From Isoetes taiwanensis (lineage: Eukaryota > Streptophyta > Lycopodiopsida > Isoetales > Isoetaceae): a stretch of DNA of 64,000 nucleotides. The position numbers were made by a program, and so were the translations under genes. The DNA lies in assembly GCA_021234155.1 (NCBI GenBank), contig JAJEKV010000025.1:7516531-7580530 (forward strand). The letters are read 5' to 3'. Shown here piece by piece: positions 32,680 to 44,349 of this stretch (positions within the stretch are counted from its first letter, which is position 1; each line of letters begins with the position of its first letter). The notes below the pieces were generated by a model. The model was not told the origin of the DNA. It ran no database searches and saw only the letters and a program-made list of their open reading frames with translations.

Positions 32680-35600
32680 GAAGAGGAACAAACTCAAAAA
32701 CTACTCAGCATGGAAACTGAAAAGAAGAGAAGCTAAAGAGGAATATAGTATAAAGAAAGGGCGAAACGAGTCTACAAGGGTCACTGGAAAAGAATGCACA
32801 AATAAGGTTGATGGAACAGCGGAACAAAATGGATCTAAAAATGGCAACAACAAAGGCACAAGAACAGGCAGAATATCGAAAGAGCCGATGGGAGGAATGA
32901 CGAGTGACGAAGAACACATAGAAAAGAAGAACATAATACGGTAGAAAAGGAACCAGGTAAGTGGGAGCCAGAACGGATAGTGGTATGGGAAACAAGGCGA
33001 CTAAGAAAACAGGCAAGTAAAGCAAAGTAAAAAGGTCGAAATAAAAGAGAGTCGAAAAGAAAAAGAGGAGAAGGTGGAAGGAGACAAAACTCAGCAGGAA
33101 AAAGCGAGCGGAGAAAAGGAAATAGTAAGGAACAAACAATGAAAAAACACACACGGAGCGAATGAATACATGGAACAAAAGGAAGGATAGAAACACGAAC
33201 CAACAAGGAACTAAAAGAGCAAAAAGAAGTCAACAAAATTGCCAAACAAAGAAAATGGTAGAATAGGATGGCTAGAATACACAGGCAAATGGGACAAACA
33301 AAAAGCTGAGCAAGGCTATGGAGTAACCGAGATAATCAGAACCAAGGGAAAAATCCAGGCAAAACAAGAGGTGAGGGAGATATAAGAAACGGAAGAACTA
33401 AACATGAAATAAAGGACTAAACAAACATGATGCCATCAAAAGAACAAAAAAAAGAGAATAACGGGAGGCAACAAAGCAAAATAGAGAATAGATTAAAGGA
33501 GCAAATAAGAAAAAGGAGACGAAGAACAGGGAACAAGAAGCGAAAGAAGAAACAGTCGAACGAGGCAAATGAAAAAATGCAGATATGACCAAGGGACAAG
33601 GAAGAAAATGCAAAGAGAGACAATGGAGAAAATGTAACAAAACCATAGAGTTATCAAACATAAGAAGAGAACTAGGCAGGAAAATGGAAAAAATAAGACC
33701 CACGGTGCAAAACTAAAAACAGGGTAAAGAGTCAAATAAAGGCAAAAAAGGAAACAAATAGGAAACCATGGAACAACTGATACCAAACTATGACAACAAA
33801 AGAAGGTGGTGACAATGCAACAACTCGAAAGTGACCAAGGGTATCAAAAACCAAGGGCAAACAAGAAAATGGAGCAAACACAAGTGACAATGTGCATGAT
33901 AGATCGATAACGTCATGCAACAAGAAAGAAATGAATTAAGCAATAACTTTAAAAGTTCACGAAAAAACAATAGTTAGAAAGTTGACAGAATAAAAAGGAG
34001 GTCAAATGGAAGAAATAGGGTACGAATAAAAAAGTCCAAACAAGAAGGCATGTGATATATAGAGAAACAACGGACCTAAAGGCACAAAGCACTTGGAAAC
34101 CAAGAATAATAGATAGATAGATAGTATTTAATATCACGCCATGGAATGAACAGACGGGACTAGCAAACAAACCGCGACTAATGAAAACAACAACGAGCGG
34201 ACGGACTAAACTAACAAACAAGTTCGAGAAAAGACAAAAAACTAGAATAAGGACATTAAGCAGCAAAGTGGAGTAACCTAGAGCGAAGGACAGGTGACAT
34301 AAAAAGACGAAGTATAATAATAGGATGCAAAAGCCACCGCATGAAACAACCAAAACAAGGATAATAACGAAGCTAGAGGGGCCATCATAGAACAACAAGC
34401 ATTAAGGAAAACCTATCTATGTGAAGCTCAGCAATCTGAAGCAAGGGATAAATGGATTACAGAGGCTATCGCATACAAAGAGGTCAAAAGAACTTAAGAA
34501 AAACCAAGAGCAAATGTAAGCAAAGACACAAAGGGACAATGGTCTAACAAAGTCGACTGGATGAAAAGGGGCAACCCAGTGAAAGGACCAAATTAGAATA
34601 CATATGACCAACTACACGAACTCTATATAACTTGCACAGAGCGAGACATCGGAGTAAGGACCAACCATCAAGAGGATCAAAAAACAGAAGAGCAAAGGAA
34701 TACAAATCCATCGATATCACAAAAGTTACTAGAGAAATTCACGAACATGAAAACAGTGAAACATGTGGAAACCTAACAGCGTGAGACCATAGAGAGGATC
34801 AGAAACAGAAGAGCAATGACATAATACAAATTCATCGATATCACAAAAGTTACTAGAGAAATGGTTGAGTTAATTCCAGATGTACACATAGACGTAGGAT
34901 GATAGAAACCACAAAGTCTACGAACAATATGCAGGATATCCCAAATAAGCATCCAGTGATCAAATGAAACAAATGAGCCATAAAGGAAACCAACTAAAAA
35001 ATGGATCTCATACCCGCACATATCTAAAGAAGAAGAATACATCAGATGAAATCATATAGGCACATGTAAAAAGCCTAAGGACAAACAACTGTGTAGAACA
35101 AGTGTTATCTACCAAATGCATCTGACCAAAAAATGCATCAAACATACTATGTAGAATATCGAAGACCAAGGAAACTACCTGAAAGAAACTACATTAATGT
35201 CTCCAGAATATACGAGATGGCAATATTTGATGTAAACAGCACGCATCCATCTACGTAGAACATCATACAAAATATAGAGCAAAAAATGATGGCACAGAGA
35301 ATCAAACCCCAGATAGATTTCGGATATAAATGATGAATGAGACACTGTACTGTCAAATAAACAAGTTCCCTTGAAAGCAACCGTAAATGAGAACAATATA
35401 TGGAGATCTAGCACGCGATTGCGAGAAAAAACCGAACCTGTAGTCGCAAATTATCCAAAGATCATAAAGTACCGTCTGCTTGATGGAGGAATCGTATGAC
35501 CCATGAGGCGGCCTTGAGCCGATATCAAAAAGGCGAAATAAAAAAGCAAATGTTCCATGCGTGACAAATATCAAACTTGCATCTAGGCCACATCCAGGAA

Positions 35601-36312
35601 TGAAAGATGTCATATGTTCAGGGGGGAACTCGACTCAGAAGAAAAATGAACAGTTACAGAAGCTACAAACCGCGGGGCCTATTTACCGCATGAGCAATGG
35701 CACTTGCTTGTGTATATCGGCCAACATATGGTCACATGATAAGTAGGATAAAGAGAGTACTAGCCCATGGAACCAATGCGACAAAAATGAAATTAAAGGG
35801 ACAAATTGCAAGGAATAGCCGCGACAGAAACCAATAGAACTAATGAAGAAATTATGGGTGAAAAGAGCGAGCTATACGACACCAATGGAACAAATCGTAT
35901 GCAAAGGAGACCAAAAGGAATAAAGTAGCCGCTATGCATATAGAACCGCTAAGGGAATCTTCAAACTTGAATGCAAATTGTCAACATCTTCTAGCAATGG
36001 GACCATTTAACTGACCTAAGAAGGACTTGAAAATGTAAAAATCCATCAACAAGCGAATCAGACAAAATAATTCTCAAATGACTTAGTTAACTACAAACCG
36101 TGCGTGATAGAAGAAGCGAAAGAACTAACAATGTGAAAATGACAAAACCACATGTTACGAACTGGACAAATATAAACCGTCGTATAATCGATAAACATTG
36201 ACTGGAGTGTGGACATGAAGAAAAATGCAACGCCCTTGGACCTGGAAGAGACTGCCCCACTAATCATATGAGATAAAGAATAACAATTGAGACAGAGTGC
36301 CACCGACAACCA
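32680..36312. other. Purine-skewed gene-poor stretch
   Basis: Same A/G-rich, T-poor plus-strand composition as the window start. Minus-strand ORFs (for example 32,705-33,245 and 33,949-34,398) are Phe/Leu/Ser/Val-rich and show no domain. Short features only: a (GATA)n-like run near 34,110 and a repeated phrase (ATCGATATCACAAAAGTTAC) near 34,710 and 34,835. Confidence 0.5.
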
Positions 36313-37756
36313 AAAAATCAAGGCCACAATAGGAATTTAAAGGGAAACTGGACCCTGGTATCCAGGGTAGAAAAATGAAAATGGAAATCCTGGGTCCCGG
36401 TATCCCGACATCTTGAACTCGCGGGTTACAAGCAAAGCGGTGGAGGCCGTAAGCTCCCGAACCGCCTAGGCGGGCAAAAGCACGGCCTCCCGATATAGAT
36501 GGGGATTTAGCAAAGGAAACAGTGGGATTCGACACCAAAGGGGGAAACGATCTGACGTAAAACCAAAGACAAACACAGAACTGGTGGATTTATTAGATGA
36601 AACCCAATCGCCAATAGACTATACTAGTACAGACCGCCACCAATATGCAAGGGGCTTAAATCAATCCAACGAATAAGAGAATGAAACCGATGATTAAAAC
36701 TTCTTTGGAACAAGTCCATGGAACAGGGAAAGCTTGATGAGAGAGTCTTGAGGACATGTGCCTATGCCAAATCCGGATGGAGGTGTACGATGTAGAATAG
36801 AATAAATCAAAGCGGGATCCATCGGGCCATGGCATCCTGCTGAAAGCCAACCAAAACCTGTGATCTGCCATATCACAATGAAAAATTAACCAATAACACA
36901 GTTTAGAAATCTAAAAGCAATCAATTAACTGAGCAGGTTAGCATCCCTGATGTTCCACATGATTCAGAAGCAAAAATCGATCAAAGGAGGCTGAAATAGA
37001 AAGAAAAAGCTGAAGATGAGCTCTTCGTTAATTTATGTAGCCACCGACAGAGCAAACGGCACCACCCAGTTTTTATCTTTCTGGCTAAACCAAAACACAT
37101 TTAAAGACATAGCTTTCATGAATCTGATATGAATTTACAGGGATGAATTCTTAAACTTATGGACCGACACTATCTAAAGACCCAACTGGACTATGGCTTC
37201 TAGAGAAGAGACGTCTCCCGCGCTCACGCCTGGCCATGACCCCTGCAAACACATAATCGATCGACTAACATCCTACAGTTCCTGAATCTGCACAGGGATC
37301 CGACTAGTTTCAATGGGACCAGAAATACCAAACCGAGTCTAGTTTGGTCGTATTCTTAGCGGAACCATCTCTGCTCCAATCCAGCCGAAAAACCCTTCTC
37401 CTAAGGAACCCCGGCTGCCGCTTCATGGAAAGGTACTGAATCCAGCGGAAAAAGTACTATACTTTGAGCATGTCGAAACCAAACCTGGCTATTAAACAAC
37501 CACCGTTAGAATCGAAGCCAATCAAATGTGCATACCTCACCGACGAGGTTAGGCAGTGGAAACAGACTGGGGCTTTATAGAGCGCAAACTCCGATCATCC
37601 ACTAAGAAGAGTACTGACAAAGGGAGAAAACAAAAACTGCCAGATCTCAAAAGATAAACGAGCTACTAACACACGGTTTAACTGAACCGCAAATCCAATC
37701 TAGTAAGCCGTGGGAAACAACAAGAAAGAGCAAGAAGAATGAAATTGGTAGGACAA

Positions 37757-37910
37757 ACTGATAGGATAGAGAAGAAGGAGAAATCTAGCTCAAGAGAACG
37801 CCGATGATAGAACAAAGAAGAGAGGCTGAATAAATAGGAGAAGTGACAAAGGGACGTCCCCATCCAAGGAATGTCGGTTCTATTCTTTCGCCGCAATAGA
37901 ACCGCGGGCT
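37757..37910 (-). promoter_or_regulatory. Promoter-like module in unit 1
   Basis: The minus strand reads a TATA-like CTATTTATTC followed by CTCTCTTCTTTGTTC and a further pyrimidine-rich leader, a plant promoter pattern. The plus-strand side near 37,880 has a decayed inverted repeat of GGTTCTATT and AATAGAACC. In unit 2 this is a clean 11-bp stem (49,764-49,774 and 49,779-49,789, loop TGTC). The same module occurs at 32,509-32,637. Confidence 0.4.
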
Positions 37911-38088
37911 TCTCCGGCTTTACACCAGATACAGTTCGTGCATTGAAGATGCCTTGCTGGTTCTCGTTACCTAATCTTCCTCCTGATCTAATGGCGCATC
38001 AATTTCTAGTTGCAATTGCAACGGGACTTGGGGTTCATATCTCACACTCCATCATGAATGGTCCTGCAGACAAGAGAATCAGGGTAGT

Positions 38089-38370
38089 GTGGTGGACTAT
38101 CTATTAGTCGCTAAGCAGGATGTACATTTGATCAACCACTTTCGGGTAGGCACAGACAGTAGAGATGAGGAGACAGACTCAGATCACCTTCCACTCTACC
38201 TGCAGTTGGCTTGGCAGGCTGCTAGAACCCCTTCTACGGCAGCTCCTTGTATACCTCGCTTGCGATTGGATTATGAGCAGGCAAAGGATTATGCTGATAT
38301 GCTCATAGATGACCTTTCAGGAATTTTGCAGGCCCCCACGCTAGAGCAAAGAAGCGGGTCAGGTGATTGA
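38089..38370 (+). pseudogene. LINE endonuclease C-terminal segment
   Basis: VDYLLVAKQDVHLINHFRVG, then SDHLPLYLQLAWQ. These match the conserved GSxVVDYxL and SDHxPL motifs that close the AP endonuclease. The adjoining upstream part (LGVHISHSIMNG) is in another frame at 37,871-38,107. Confidence 0.75.
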
Positions 38371-39077
38371 GCTCCTTGGTAATTGTTGTAAAGATGTTTT
38401 GGGATAGCATGCCCGAGAGGTATCAGGGGGACCGCAACATTCCCTGAATGTCGGTGGTTTGATGTCGAGTGTAAGGAATACAAATGCGGCTCCGCCCAGA
38501 TCATAGATCCCGCAATGCACCCACATGCCACCCACAAAGATCGTGCTTTCTTGAAGGCAAAGAAATCTCGATTACATTGCACGCCATCAAAGGGAAATGT
38601 TTTCCATGTTGAAAAGCCATCCTAGAATCTTTTGGCGCCAAGGTTCTTGGAAAAGCCAGCCCGACCCTACTGGGAACGTCACTAATGAGCGGTGGAAACA
38701 ATACCTGCGGCAACTCTATGATCCTCAAGGGACACGAGCACTCATACCCCCACGAATGGTCCGACATTAGAAATCACAGAGGATGATGTTACCCGTGGTG
38801 CAGCGTTTGGCCAATGGGAAAGCAACGAACACGGATGGTATGCGTGCGAGTTGCTCAAGTGGACAGGGAGCCTATGGTACCGGTCCTAACCACTATGTTC
38901 AATGAGCTACAAGAAGGATTTCCCCAGCGGTGGACCACAAGCGAGTTGTCCCCATTTACAAGGCGGGGAGATCCACATAGTCCAACCAATTACCGAACAA
39001 TCATGGTCGGTTCGGTGTTTGCCAAAACCGCTAGGCGGCATTATTGAGCAACAGATTGACGGTGTGGGCAGAAGCAA

Positions 39078-40130
39078 ATGTGTGTGCGAGCTCTCACACA
39101 AGCGAGGGTTCAGGACCGGCATTCAACCATTGATCATATCTTCACATTGAGGACTTTGGTTGAGGATAGCAGAAACCATCGGCGGGACCTGTATTGTTGC
39201 TTTGTTGACTTTGCGAAGGCTTTTGACACCGTGCCTCGGGAAAAGTTATGGGAAAGATTGCGGCAACTAGAGGTTCCTGTGGATATGCAAAATGCAGTAT
39301 ACAGGTTGTACGAGAGTTGTACAGGCCAGATGCGGATGACGGGACAACTATTCACTAGCAGTATTGGGGTCCGCCAGGGATGTCCTCTTTCTCCAACATT
39401 GTTTGATCTGTACATTGACCAGTTGGAACACTGGCTCATGGACAATGGGGGTGGCGGGACACAACTTTTGCATCAGGTCATCAGACAACTCATCTATGCA
39501 GACGATGTTGACCTCTTAGCTCACACTCCAGAGGATATGCAGTCTCACTTAGATGCTCTGGATACATTCTGCCAGGCCACAGACATGAACGTCAATCTGG
39601 CCAAGACCAAGGTGGTCCTAATCTCATCCTCGCGCCATCCAAGGCCCCCTTCATTCACTTATCGAGGGCAACAAGTGGAGGTGACACCCACCTACAAGTA
39701 TCTGGGAGTGGAGTTTCCTTCTACACTATGCTGGGACACTTCCATAAGATTGCGTGTAGCAGCAGGCTGGAAAGCACTCTATGCAATGCAGAACAATAAC
39801 CACAGAGCAGAACTATATGATTGGGGGCATCAGGCACATCTGTTCAGGGTATTGGTAGAGCCCGTTCTTTTGTACGGAGTTGAAGTCTGGGGCCCAGTGG
39901 TGTCCCTTGCTACTTGGAGCGACTTAGAACAGGTGCAGAAGGCCTTCTTAGCACGGGCACTCGGAGTGAAATCCACGGTCCCGTATCAAATTTTGTTGCA
40001 GGAGACATGTTTCCTGCCACTTCAGCGAGCGGCCCTTGATAGACACATCGTCTATTTCCAGAAGGTGGTAAATATGGATGATGATCGTCTACTGCACTTG
40101 GCTTATGCAGTGGCAATGGGACCACAATGA
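39078..40130 (+). CDS. LINE reverse transcriptase (ORF2 middle)
   Basis: A 350-codon frame with the RT fingers/palm motifs in order: FVDFAKAFDTVPR at residues 42-54, GVRQGCPLSPTLFDLYID at 97-114, LIYADDVDLL at 138-147 with catalytic YADD, NLAKTKVVL, and YKYLGVEF. It copies LINE RNA at the nicked target. The usual N-terminal part (PISLL/FRPI-like region, here NYRTIMVGS) lies upstream in other frames from about 38,880. The frame ends at a TGA, but the same frame resumes 27 bases later with the ORF2 C-terminus. Confidence 0.9.
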   Translation: MCVRALTQARVQDRHSTIDHIFTLRTLVEDSRNHRRDLYCCFVDFAKAFDTVPREKLWERLRQLEVPVDMQNAVYRLYESCTGQMRMTGQLFTSSIGVRQGCPLSPTLFDLYIDQLEHWLMDNGGGGTQLLHQVIRQLIYADDVDLLAHTPEDMQSHLDALDTFCQATDMNVNLAKTKVVLISSSRHPRPPSFTYRGQQVEVTPTYKYLGVEFPSTLCWDTSIRLRVAAGWKALYAMQNNNHRAELYDWGHQAHLFRVLVEPVLLYGVEVWGPVVSLATWSDLEQVQKAFLARALGVKSTVPYQILLQETCFLPLQRAALDRHIVYFQKVVNMDDDRLLHLAYAVAMGPQ

Positions 40131-40157
40131 CTCAAGAATTGTTGGAAGGATAAAAGA

Positions 40158-40541
40158 GTGTCGTGGCTAACTAGATGGAATGTCCAGGAGCACATGTGTA
40201 TCCAGGTAGAAACAGAGGCAGATCGTGACAGCCTGAGATGTTACCTTGATGCTTGTTTCTCCAGCAAGCTTTGGGATTCCAGGGCTCTGGAGCAAGTCAA
40301 AACAGCACATTACAAGCAGCACATAAATCCCACATTAGAACGAGGCCCACAGCGCTACCTACATTCACATCTGCCCATGAAAAAGCGCAGGCATATCGCC
40401 TCCATTCACACATGTGCCCACCATCTCCGGATTGAGACAGGTCGATGGATTGGGGAGCCACGTCAGGATAGGGTTTGTCAGTGCTGCCAGACGGGAGCTG
40501 TTGAGGATGAGTGTCACACTTTCGAGTGCCCAAAGATATGA
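40158..40541 (+). CDS. LINE ORF2 C-terminal Cys/His domain
   Basis: In the same frame as the RT ORF after one stop. It contains HHLRIETGRWIGEPRQDRVC, then CQCCQTGAVEDECHTFEC, the CxxC...H...C knuckle of LINE ORF2 ends. Translation of the last part shifts frame near 40,538; the continuing text (DEPLHMILGTTSVRSLGSY) is in the frame of 40,414-40,689. Confidence 0.75.
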   Translation: MSWLTRWNVQEHMCIQVETEADRDSLRCYLDACFSSKLWDSRALEQVKTAHYKQHINPTLERGPQRYLHSHLPMKKRRHIASIHTCAHHLRIETGRWIGEPRQDRVCQCCQTGAVEDECHTFECPKI

Positions 40542-41177
40542 TCGGTCGGACACGCTTATGCTCCGGTTGATTAGACCTGATGAGCCGCTACACATGATAC
40601 TGGGCACGACTTCGGTGCGCTCACTCGGATCATACATTCAGGAAGTACTGGACTTGAGGGCTCAGATATGCCCCCAGTCAACCATTTAATTGATGTCAGC
40701 AGTCTTATTGCTGCCACGGTTTTTCCCTCGAAAACCCTTCGGGGCGGGGGTTTTTTAATCCGGGCAGTAATGTGACTGTTGCGCTTTTTGTATTGGGTCC
40801 CATAGGCCGATTGGTCTCCGTGGACGATAAAAACAATTCTACTCTATTCTATTCTATAAAAACTATTCTATTCTATTCTATTCTATTTAGTTAGTATAGA
40901 TAAGGCTTACCAAAAGAACTAATATACAAAAACTTTTGGGTTGCTTTAGATAATTTATAGCGGATGGTTAAGCATACATGCTACAGTCTGTTTTACAATC
41001 AAGGGACAAGGAACACGTGTGTTAACAAAAATCAAGACATGTTGGTGCATTTTAGAAGTGACGACCATATTCCAAGTCATGCATCTAGTTTGGCCTTGAG
41101 CGTAAATGTGAGAGAAAGTAAACTAAGAAAATAATGCGATGGTTCTAAGTACTCCTTATTTGGGTTGGGCTCCCATA

Positions 41178-44100
41178 GAACCCCTTGCAAATTTCCATGG
41201 AAACCCTTCCAATTTTCCATAGAAAATAGGAAGGGTTTCCATGGAAACCCTTCCGGCTTTCATTAAAACCAGGAAGGGTTTCCATGGAAACCCTTCCTAT
41301 TTTCCATATAGGAAGGGTTTCCATGGAAAATAGGAAGGGTTTCCGTGGAAACCCTTCCTGTTTTTAATGGAAAATTGGAAGGGTTTCCAATTTGAAAATC
41401 GGAAGGGTTTCCTCGGAAAATGGGAAGGGTTTCCATTTTTTTTTTTTCAAGGCGCACGCCGCCATTAATGGTGCACGCTCATAAATATGCACGACACTCA
41501 AGAATTTAAATTTTAATTCAAATGGAAACCCTTCCTATTTTTCAAACCCATGGGAAAATAGGAAGGGTTTCCACAAATGGGGGAAAATAGGAAGGGTTTC
41601 CACGTTTCATCAAAAAATTTGTAAGGGGAACAAATTTCTAGTTTTCTTGTTATCATTTCTAGTTTTCTTGTTATCATTTCTAGTTTTCTTGTTATCACAT
41701 AATTGTATAAGAGGATACATGCAATCATGTAATTTTATAAGAGGAAACACACAAGGGATGTAAAAGCGCCAAGCTAAACACCCCCAACATGACAATGAAA
41801 GTGTAGCATCTAGATTCGAGCATCTAGATTCGAGCATTAGATCCGAGCCGAACAAACAACATTTACAATCAACAAGTTCCAATGTTACTTTGGCTAGGGG
41901 ATGAAAAAACAAAGAAATACATATGCAATCCTAAAAGGCATATAAGGATTGTAGCCAACTCAGAGAAAAGAGAGGAGAGAGAAACTAGTGTTGTAACACA
42001 TGGTAACCAAGATAATTTATAATGCAGAATTGGCTAGCAACTTTCATTCTACAATGTAAGGGAATGTCAGTGTAAGGTATCTTTCTATTGATGTCATTTA
42101 CAACAGATTGTAAAAATGACCATATCTACTAGACCGTATCTCTGTTTGCCTTGAAACAACAAGCGTTATAGAGCTTAATCAAATGCCTAAAATTAGTGCT
42201 AGGCGACCTTTTTTCAAAATCGTAGTCTAACTTTGTCTAAACAAGACAAATAGTTTCTTTTTTCTGAACTAACATCAGATTGGGGAAATGGCCATATCTA
42301 ATAGACCGTACCTCTGTTTGCATTGAAACATCAGGCATCGAAAAGCTAAATCAAATGCCTAAAAGTATTGCTAGGTGGACATCTTCCAAATTCCTAGTCT
42401 AAGTATGTTTAAATGAGACAAATAGCCATAGAACAAATATTTATTCAAGCTATAGCTACAACCACTATTCAAGCATTTCAAGTTCAAGATTTCTTTGCTC
42501 TATCATCATGGAATCTTAGTAGGTACGCAATTGCTAACTAAGAACCCATGAAGGCATAAATAATGCTAAGAAGCATCAAGTCTGAGAAGCTTTGGATTCA
42601 TAAACTAATTCTGTACATCCACCATATGCAAGACTGTTCCTATCAATGTACAATTTATAATCAGTGAAGCAAACCTTAAAAAGCTCGCCTCCAAGTACTT
42701 AAGCTCCTATCCTTGCCATGGATTGAATATCTAGCATTCAGAGCCGTCATTTGTTGGCAACAAGTAACCATTTCTTGCATCAAAACTCTGCAAATTCAAA
42801 CTAAATGTTGCTAGTTAAATGCAGCAAGTCATTGCCATCGCTATGTAAAATTGAATCATGTGGTGCCACAGATAATCAAGAGCCACAAATTGATTGGAAC
42901 ATTGGCAAATGGAAATGCACTATGTGTTGCCACAGATAATCAAGAGCCACAAATTGATTGGAACATTGGCAAATGAAAATGCACTGAAGATAAGCTTCCA
43001 TCATAGCATATTAACAGCTTATTTTTGCATGTCCTATTCCAGACCAGAAACAAAGTTTTGGATCAAAATAGAAGTTCAAACCTGAACAAGTTTATGATAA
43101 AACACTAACTGGCCTTAGGTTTCAGCATATATCATACAGCTAAATTTGCTTCAAAAGCACATCTTGTATCCACAAAGCCATCATCATAAGATACAAATAT
43201 CCTGAAATGAATAGACAGATGGGTCATTGCCTACCTTAAGCATATGATCATAAGATCTTTCGGAGCAACTCGACCATCAGAATAATATATATGTGTGGTC
43301 CGGCTTTCTGTTAGCCCAAAGATATCTACCGTATAAGGCATCTCTGGGATACACATCGGTTGGCATTCAGCCATGCTTCATCACCCAAAACTGAAATCTA
43401 TAAGACTTAGATCCAGCAAAGATCTGCAATATTGAATCCTAAGAAAATACTGCATCAGGTGTGGCTAAGAAAATGCTGTTTTGCCAATCACAGGGGTCGA
43501 AACCAGCATTTCTGAGTTCAGAAGTAGCATTTAGGGCATTTCAATCCACTTCGACCAAGAACAAGCTTAATCGGCCATTTCTTCGAAAGGATAAAGCCTT
43601 ATTTCATGGGCTCAGCACAGGCATCCAGATTTAGTTGAATCGGCCATGCTTGCCAAGGGTTATTATACACCTGTTCTTCTATTTCTATTTTGACCACATT
43701 TTCGTTTTAGAACTTTAGAGGGCCAAAGACATACCGTCTTGCTTGAACGGGCATCTGTAAAGCATCGATTTGCAATAGCAGATCATGCACTGCTAGTTTA
43801 GAAGCTCTTCGGTTATACTTCAAAACACTTATCTGTATGAAACACTCGATGGTCTCAAAGCGATCTCTGCAAGCGATATGCCATCGCCATCTCTCGTTAT
43901 TGCTTCCGGATTCGCCATAGGCGCCGCCTTCTTGTCACCATCATCAGATGGCCGCCCGCCTAAGATCTAAAAAACTCATGCCATATCTTCCTTCCCTCAT
44001 CCTACTTGCCGCCATAACCCCCGCTGATGTTCGATCTACGTAAGAAAGGAAAAGAGGATCAAGAAGCAAAACCGCTTGAAGCTTGAAGAAGAAAGAAGAG

Positions 44101-44349
44101 ATCACCGCCTATTTGCTGCTGTAGGATTTGCAGAAGGAAGAAAAGGGAAATCAATCGCCAAAACGCAAAGACAACTGCCGGAGGAAGCGATGAGCTAAGA
44201 ACAAAAAATAAAATTCCCTTTTCTGAAAAAAAAAAAAAAGCACAGCCGTAAAAAATTAATTCGGAGCATTAATTACGGCGTGGAAACCCAATAAAAATTA
44301 TATTGTCGTGGAAACCCTTCCGGATTTTAAGGAAATTTGGAAGGGGTTC
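41178..44349. mobile_element. Non-autonomous element with GGAAGGGTTTCC array, unit 1
   Basis: Ends carry the 19-bp inverted repeat GAACCCCTTCCAAATTTCC (left copy with one mismatch here, perfect in unit 2). Fourteen exact copies of the 12-mer GGAAGGGTTTCC in both orientations (nine plus, five minus) crowd 41,199-41,601. One more is at 44,310-44,321 and a variant at 44,339-44,350. Three pairs form perfect or near-perfect 26-bp palindromes (41,229-41,254, 41,272-41,297, 41,333-41,358). The interior has no recognised gene; it contains a 21-bp triplicate (41,634-41,696), a diverged ~165-bp tandem repeat (about 42,100-42,427) and a 64-bp tandem pair from 42,865. Confidence 0.75.

Larger units (their letters stand above)
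37905..40888 (+). mobile_element. LINE copy in unit 1, 5'-truncated
   Basis: Starts inside the endonuclease (SGFTPDTVRALKMPCW...) and runs through reverse transcriptase and the Cys/His C-terminus. It ends with GGGTCCCATAGGCC, GTCTCCGTGGACGATAAAAA and a (CTATT)n tail at about 40,835-40,888 that is interrupted by a second ATAAAAA. Endonuclease and N-terminal RT are broken by frame changes (near 38,090 and between 38,370 and 39,078). Confidence 0.88.

Noticed and set aside
32700-34611. Several 60-160-codon hydrophobic minus-strand ORFs
   Set aside because: They overlap each other in different frames, are Phe/Leu/Ser-rich because the strand is pyrimidine-rich, and show no domain or membrane-protein organisation.
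41263-41457. ORF encoding repeated ETLPIF-HGNPS peptides
   Set aside because: A by-product of reading the 12-mer array; the frame has no start context and the palindromic structure explains the repetition.
41199-41601. Interstitial telomere repeat or CRISPR-like array
   Set aside because: The unit GGAAGGGTTTCC is not TTTAGGG, occurs in both orientations with irregular spacers, and lies in a plant TIR element present in both duplicate units.
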